Source: JANXVV01 sp038230975
GTDB lineage: Bacteria > Planctomycetota > Phycisphaerae > Tepidisphaerales > Tepidisphaeraceae
DNA length: 7,095 bases
Direction of reading: 5' to 3'
Assembly (NCBI GenBank): GCA_038230975.1
Contig: JBBRMF010000266.1
Span: forward strand, 1 to 7,095
How positions within the stretch are numbered: the stretch's first letter is position 1; each line of letters opens with the position of its first letter. Of the stretch, positions 6,593 to 7,095 are shown piece after piece. The position numbers were made by a program, and so were the translations under genes. The notes under the pieces are model-generated. The model saw only the letters and a list, made by a program, of their open reading frames with translations. It was not told the DNA's origin and made no database searches.

Positions 6593-7095
6593 GTGAGCAA
6601 TTGGGCGATATCTCGTAGAACAATGTTGCGTGGTTTAGGTGTCGGCATGGCGCTTCCGCTTTTGGATGCCATGATGCCCAAGGGCTTTCTGGCAGGTGCA
6701 GGCTCCGAAGCACTCGGCGCGGTAGGTCGCGCGGCTCCGGTTCGCACGGCATTCCTGTTTCTTCCAAATGGAATGTGGATGCCGAATTTCACACCGGCGA
6801 CAACCGGTGCCAATTTCGCGCTGACTCCGACGCTCATGCCTTTGAAGAATGTCGCGAAAGAAATCTCAATCTTGACGGGTCTTGCACTCAATGCAGCCGA
6901 GGCGCACGGTGACGGCGCGGGCGATCACGCTCGATCCGCAGCAGCCTTCCTCACCGGTGTTCATCCGAAGAAGACCGGCGGTGCAGACATTCATCTGGGA
7001 ATCTCGGTCGACCAGGTGGCAGCGGCCAAAATTGGTGATAAGACTCGCCTGCCCTCGCTGGAACTCGGGTGCGATAAGGGCAAGGTCGCCGGTGA
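6593..7095 (+). CDS. DUF1552 family Tat-exported protein, N-terminal fragment (gene runs off the window)
   Basis: The frame is open from GTG at 6593 to the window end, 167 codons plus two bases. It begins MSNWAISRRTMLRGLGVGMA, a twin-arginine signal with Arg8-Arg9 and a short hydrophobic core (about 14-24). The following text is typical DUF1552: RTAFLFLPNGMWMPNFTP (51-68), then a Leu/Thr-rich stretch and the GDGAGDHARSAAAFLTGVHP block (106-125), then the IHLGISVDQVAA segment. Family members are roughly 430-460 residues, so over half is missing. The GDHARS-AFLTG block is reminiscent of a segment in DUF1501, and both families are thought to share a distant sulfatase/phosphatase-like fold; no activity is established. 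It follows the DUF1592-family cytochrome by 58 bp on the same strand with no terminator, the standard two-gene pairing, so the two are probably cotranscribed and exported by different routes (Sec and Tat). Confidence 0.92.
   Translation, partial: MSNWAISRRTMLRGLGVGMALPLLDAMMPKGFLAGAGSEALGAVGRAAPVRTAFLFLPNGMWMPNFTPATTGANFALTPTLMPLKNVAKEISILTGLALNAAEAHGDGAGDHARSAAAFLTGVHPKKTGGADIHLGISVDQVAAAKIGDKTRLPSLELGCDKGKVAG

Noticed and set aside
6513..6891. Minus-strand frames of 84 and 106 codons near the right end
   Set aside because: They run antisense to the end of the DUF1592-family gene and the start of DUF1552, whose Tat signal and conserved blocks are clear.
1..7095. CRISPR array, tRNA/rRNA, transposase, attachment site or phage genes
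   Set aside because: I found no spaced direct repeats, cloverleaf-like segments, terminal inverted repeats with a transposase, or phage-type proteins on either strand.

Overview
This window looks chromosomal and most likely comes from a planctomycete; Verrucomicrobiota are a weaker alternative. The main reason is that every recognisable gene belongs to the surface c-type cytochrome / Tat-exported partner families (PSCyt1, DUF1549/DUF1553, DUF1501, DUF1587-1595-1592-1588-1585, DUF1552) that are massively expanded there. Threonine/glutamine/proline linkers (TTQP type) appear in both cytochromes. I have a weak impression that this style is common in Phycisphaerae-like lineages, but I would not name a genus.

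Layout. Left arm, minus strand, read right to left: a five-helix membrane protein of unknown function (2998-3897) closed by a strong hairpin (2961-2989); a 760-residue secreted di-haem cytochrome of the PSCyt1-DUF1549-DUF1553 type (611-2893) with a TTG start and a good ribosome binding site; a small, very acidic cytoplasmic protein (192-554); and the first 59 residues of a Tat-exported DUF1501 protein (1-177, cut by the window edge). Right arm, plus strand: a secreted di-haem DUF1592-family cytochrome (4087-6534), followed after 58 bp by the first 167 residues of a Tat-exported DUF1552 protein (from 6593, cut by the window edge). The two arms diverge from a 189-bp intergenic region at 3898-4086.

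How they may work together. Each arm carries one haem c protein with a Sec-type signal peptide and one partner with a twin-arginine signal that would be exported folded. These are the two standard pairings of these families (DUF1549/1553 with DUF1501; DUF1592 with DUF1552), here back to back. Their biochemical role is not established. Export, haem attachment outside the cytoplasmic membrane, and a redox or substrate-processing role in the envelope are reasonable expectations. The least ordinary parts are the acidic protein inserted inside the DUF1549/1553-DUF1501 pair, the unassigned membrane protein between the cassettes, and a shared CxxCH-x(3-4)-DPI second haem site in the two otherwise different cytochromes. 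No RNA gene, mobile element, CRISPR array or defence system was found.
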